A DNA stretch of 18,731 bases, from the NCBI GenBank assembly GCA_036003885.1, contig DASYSA010000657.1, positions 1 through 18,731 on the forward strand, written 5' to 3'. Positions 17,074 through 18,731 of the stretch are shown here, one piece after another. Each line of letters begins with the position of its first letter. Position 1 is the first letter of the stretch. Made by a program: the position numbers and the translations under genes. Source of the DNA: DASYSA01 sp036003885 (lineage in GTDB: Bacteria; Acidobacteriota; Blastocatellia; UBA7656). The notes below the pieces were generated by a model. That model did no database searches. It was not told the DNA's origin and saw only the letters and a list, made by a program, of their open reading frames with translations.

Positions 17074-17378
17074 GGTTTTTCCTTCCACTCTGCTGTATGA
17101 CTCGTATACCTACTCCCGAATGATTCGTCGAGTCAAGACGCCGCCGCTATTACGTGTGCCTCGAAGAAGGACTGGATTGTAACTCAGAGACGGGCGCTTG
17201 CTGCGAGGCAACCTTCAGCGGCCTGGCGGCTTCGGCGCGTGGGAGTCGGGGCAGCGCTGCATCTGCTTTAAGAGTATCTGTGCATCTGCGTCTCTTTCAG
17301 CGCCTTCGCGCGCAAGGGAGTAAGAGATCAGGAGCTTTGCCAGCTCTACCAGAGGGCTATCATCGGGATATGTATTGA
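17074..17378. other. Gene-poor spacer with a coding-like open stretch
   Basis: About 300 bases between the DUF433 gene and the GMC gene. On the - strand 17215-17400 is open without an ATG and reads like protein (for example INTYPDDSPLVELAKLLISY then SLAREGAERDADAQILLKQ), overlapping the end of the DUF433 gene in another frame. It may be a decayed gene end or chance. The remaining part (17074-17214) should hold the GMC promoter, but I could not identify convincing -35/-10 elements. Confidence 0.3.
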
Positions 17379-17564
17379 TCAGTACATAAATGACACGTCT
17401 TCAAGCGACTTGGTCGCGAATAGCAGGCAGGCCTGTAGGTCCTCCTGGAGAAGACCATCGTATTCGACGAGTATTTCGTCAGCTGTTGCACCATGTGCCA
17501 GCAGATTGAGAATGTATTCGACAGTCAGGCGAGTGCCTTTGATGACCGGTTTTCGGACCATCAC
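17379..17564 (-). CDS. DUF433 (VapB45-like antitoxin family) protein, start region damaged
   Basis: 61 residues from the GTG at 17564. VMVRKPVIKGTRLTVEYILNLLAHGATADEILVEYDGLLQEDLQACLLFA is an unmistakable DUF433 domain, a short DNA-binding fold usually paired with a PIN-like DUF5615 toxin. Family members normally carry about 12 more residues in front. Those are encoded here in frame (DDEQLLGRIAIDPGV, back to about 17603) but without an in-frame ATG. A well-placed GGAGAG (17616-17621) and tandem ATGs (17608, 17605) exist in another frame and give only a 15-codon peptide ending at the TGATG over the GTG. So the gene is either frameshifted by one base (mutation or assembly error) or restarted at the GTG by coupling. 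No toxin partner follows. Confidence 0.72.
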   Translation of the reverse strand: MMVRKPVIKGTRLTVEYILNLLAHGATADEILVEYDGLLQEDLQACLLFATKSLEDVSFMY

Positions 17565-17708
17565 ACCAGGATCGATAGCGATGCGACCAAGAAGTTGCTC
17601 GTCATCATAGCTTCACTCTCCGTGCAGACAACCAGGCAAGCCAGAGGCATTATCGCCGGATTCGTGGGCTTCGTCCAACTCCACACACGGGTCGGCAGCG
17701 CATAGGCG

Positions 17709-17999
17709 TTATAGAAAGTGGACATTCTTGAGCTTATTGGAAACCTTGTCTCGAAGCCCGGACGCGTTGGTTCCAGCGGCCATTATGATCAGCACGTAGT
17801 TGTGTGGGGCAAGCTTCACGAAAGTCACGGCCACGATTGTATCCTGAGAATGCCCATTCACGTCGGAGGCGTTCTTCTTGACGTCCTGTAGACCGGCGTC
17901 CTTCATTGCGCTTTTGATCACGCCCCAGATGTCGGAGTCAGACTCAATCGCCGGGCTGGCGAGTTGGAGACTTCCCCAAAATAGAGATGGAATAGCCAT
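17709..17999 (-). CDS. Conserved-looking small protein, unknown function
   Basis: 96 residues. It has a strong ribosome site (GAGGAGG, 6 bases before the ATG). I do not recognise the family. The first residues MAIPSLFWGSLQLASPAI are mildly hydrophobic but not a convincing signal peptide. The rest alternates helix (DSDIWGVIKSAMKDAGLQDV) and strand (DTIVAVTFVKLAPHNYVLIIMAAG), then a basic helix (LRDKVSNKLKNVHFL), suggesting a small compact alpha/beta fold. There is no cysteine and no known motif. A perfect FNR/CRP-type palindrome lies just upstream, and the lipoprotein gene ends 103 bases upstream on the same strand. Confidence 0.65.
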   Translation of the reverse strand: MAIPSLFWGSLQLASPAIESDSDIWGVIKSAMKDAGLQDVKKNASDVNGHSQDTIVAVTFVKLAPHNYVLIIMAAGTNASGLRDKVSNKLKNVHFL

Positions 18000-18016
18000 G
18001 TATGCCTCCTCTTGTT

Positions 18017-18030
18017 TTGATGTACATCAA
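18017..18030. promoter_or_regulatory. Perfect FNR/CRP-family operator-like palindrome
   Basis: TTGATGTACATCAA is a perfect 14-base palindrome that matches the FNR/DNR consensus TTGAT-N4-ATCAA at all ten fixed positions. Its centre is about 24 bases before the ATG of the 96-residue gene, next to its ribosome site. At that position a bound protein would more likely block than activate transcription, unless the transcript starts further downstream than expected. No FNR/CRP-type regulator gene is in the window. The site is seen directly; its function is inferred. Confidence 0.45.
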
Positions 18031-18102
18031 GCAGGTTCGCAGCGGAGTCAGGTTCTCCCGATCAGCGATGGCGTATTGCATGCGGGAGTTTCGACGCCTC
18101 GA

Positions 18103-18731
18103 TCATTTCACCTTGCTCGTCAAAGCAAGGACAACGGCCTTCCGATAGTCCGGATCTTTCTCAGCAAGGACGACGCGTAATCCTGCGGCGTCGATGTTCA
18201 GGTACATCTCGGCGTACCCGTCTTCGAGTTCGCTCTCGAAGAACAGTTTGAGCTCGACGGGGCCACTTCGCAGATAAGTGGGATCCCCTCCAAGAGAGAT
18301 CGCGGAAAACTCGGTAGCTTCCGCCATCCGTTTAGGATTGAGTTGCGTTTCGTAAATTTCATCCATTGCTCTTAATAGTGAGTCGCTGCCTGCCCCCAGG
18401 GATCGGATCGTTACGGATCCCATATAGATTGTCTCGTCCCCCATTCGATCGGCTGTCCACTTATGTCGCAGGTTGACTTCTACCTCTACCGCATTTCCAT
18501 GATGAGTTCCGGTCGCGATGAAGCGTTGGCCGCCATCCGACAGTTGATCTATGTCACCCAGCTTGAAGACCAAATCGTGAAAGTCTTCCTCCTCGGACTC
18601 AGATGTAATCTCAGGCACCGAAGCCGTTTTCTGACTGGGCGCCGGCTCAGGCGCCCTCTGCTGCTTTGCGTGGCAGGCCAACAGAAATAGGCTGGAACAC
18701 GCTACCAGTAATGCTGTGGTCCAGTGCTTCT
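18103..18731 (-). CDS. Lipoprotein of unknown function, 5' end beyond window
   Basis: The open frame runs off the right edge of the window. The visible N-terminal residues KHWTTALLVACSSLFLLAC form a lipoprotein signal peptide with lipobox L-L-A-C (the Cys is encoded at about 18675-18673), so a TTG at 18681 that could be taken as a start is actually inside the signal peptide; the real ATG is probably one or two codons beyond 18731. After the Cys comes a Pro/Ser/Glu-rich linker (about 35 residues), then a mixed alpha/beta domain (DLVFKLGDIDQLSDGGQRF, FSAISLGGDPTYLRSGPVEL, AEMYLNIDAAGLRVVLAEKD). I do not recognise the domain. It would be anchored in the envelope. The 96-residue gene lies 103 bases downstream on the same strand. 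Confidence 0.75.
   Translation of the reverse strand, partial: KHWTTALLVACSSLFLLACHAKQQRAPEPAPSQKTASVPEITSESEEEDFHDLVFKLGDIDQLSDGGQRFIATGTHHGNAVEVEVNLRHKWTADRMGDETIYMGSVTIRSLGAGSDSLLRAMDEIYETQLNPKRMAEATEFSAISLGGDPTYLRSGPVELKLFFESELEDGYAEMYLNIDAAGLRVVLAEKDPDYRKAVVLALTSKVK

Noticed and set aside
16468..17100. + strand open frame of 210 codons opposite the GMC gene
   Set aside because: The opposite strand encodes conserved FAD-binding sequence; this frame has no recognisable domain.
17154..17378. + strand Cys-containing short open frame
   Set aside because: GTG start without ribosome site, low-complexity Arg/Ser/Ala content, opposite a more protein-like frame.

Overview
The window looks like soil-type Acidobacteriota (Blastocatellia or Pyrinomonadaceae-like) chromosome, probably from a metagenome-derived or draft assembly. 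This is inferred from gene content, not measured. The pointers are a membrane Ser/Thr kinase with a C-terminal PD40/WD40-like propeller beside a remnant of the ECF sigma factor such kinases often follow, an ECF sigma/zinc-finger anti-sigma pair with a FecR domain, a GMC oxidoreductase with a gluconate-dehydrogenase subunit-3 partner, and AT-rich inverted repeats between genes of moderately GC-rich sequence. I see no rRNA, tRNA, CRISPR array, transposase, integrase or phage gene.

Left part (1-4100, + strand): a decayed ECF sigma fragment (207-296) precedes a 1024-residue receptor-like Ser/Thr kinase (443-3517). Twelve bases later comes a 101-residue protein with a helical N-terminal part and a Cys/Gly/Pro-rich tail, so the two are probably one transcript.

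Middle part (4104-11729, - strand): four tightly overlapping genes encode two ATPase/ABC-2-permease modules (7702 down to 4104). Directly before their start codon lies an AT-rich inverted repeat (7710-7802) that separates them from a small secreted protein (7815-8282). Further upstream, an ECF sigma gene (11145-11729) overlaps an 888-residue anti-sigma protein (8492-11158). That protein joins a zinc-binding anti-sigma domain, one membrane helix, a FecR domain and a long outer region, and its gene ends at a strong hairpin terminator.

Right part (11800-18731): a second AT-rich inverted repeat sits in the divergent spacer before a PhyH-type dioxygenase (+). A secreted alpha/beta hydrolase with a C-terminal Ig-like domain (-) converges on it. 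Then follow, all on the - strand, a DinB-fold protein, a GMC oxidoreductase with its Tat-exported small subunit (translationally coupled), a DUF433 antitoxin-like gene whose start region looks frameshifted, a 96-residue unknown protein with a perfect FNR/CRP-type box just upstream, and a lipoprotein cut by the window end.

The window therefore mixes signal transduction (kinase, sigma/anti-sigma), export (ABC modules), periplasmic oxidation (GMC) and several unknown secreted proteins. No single large defence or biosynthetic system is evident. The least explained items are the kinase-linked Cys-rich protein, the fused anti-sigma/FecR protein, the two inverted repeats and the DUF433/FNR-box area.
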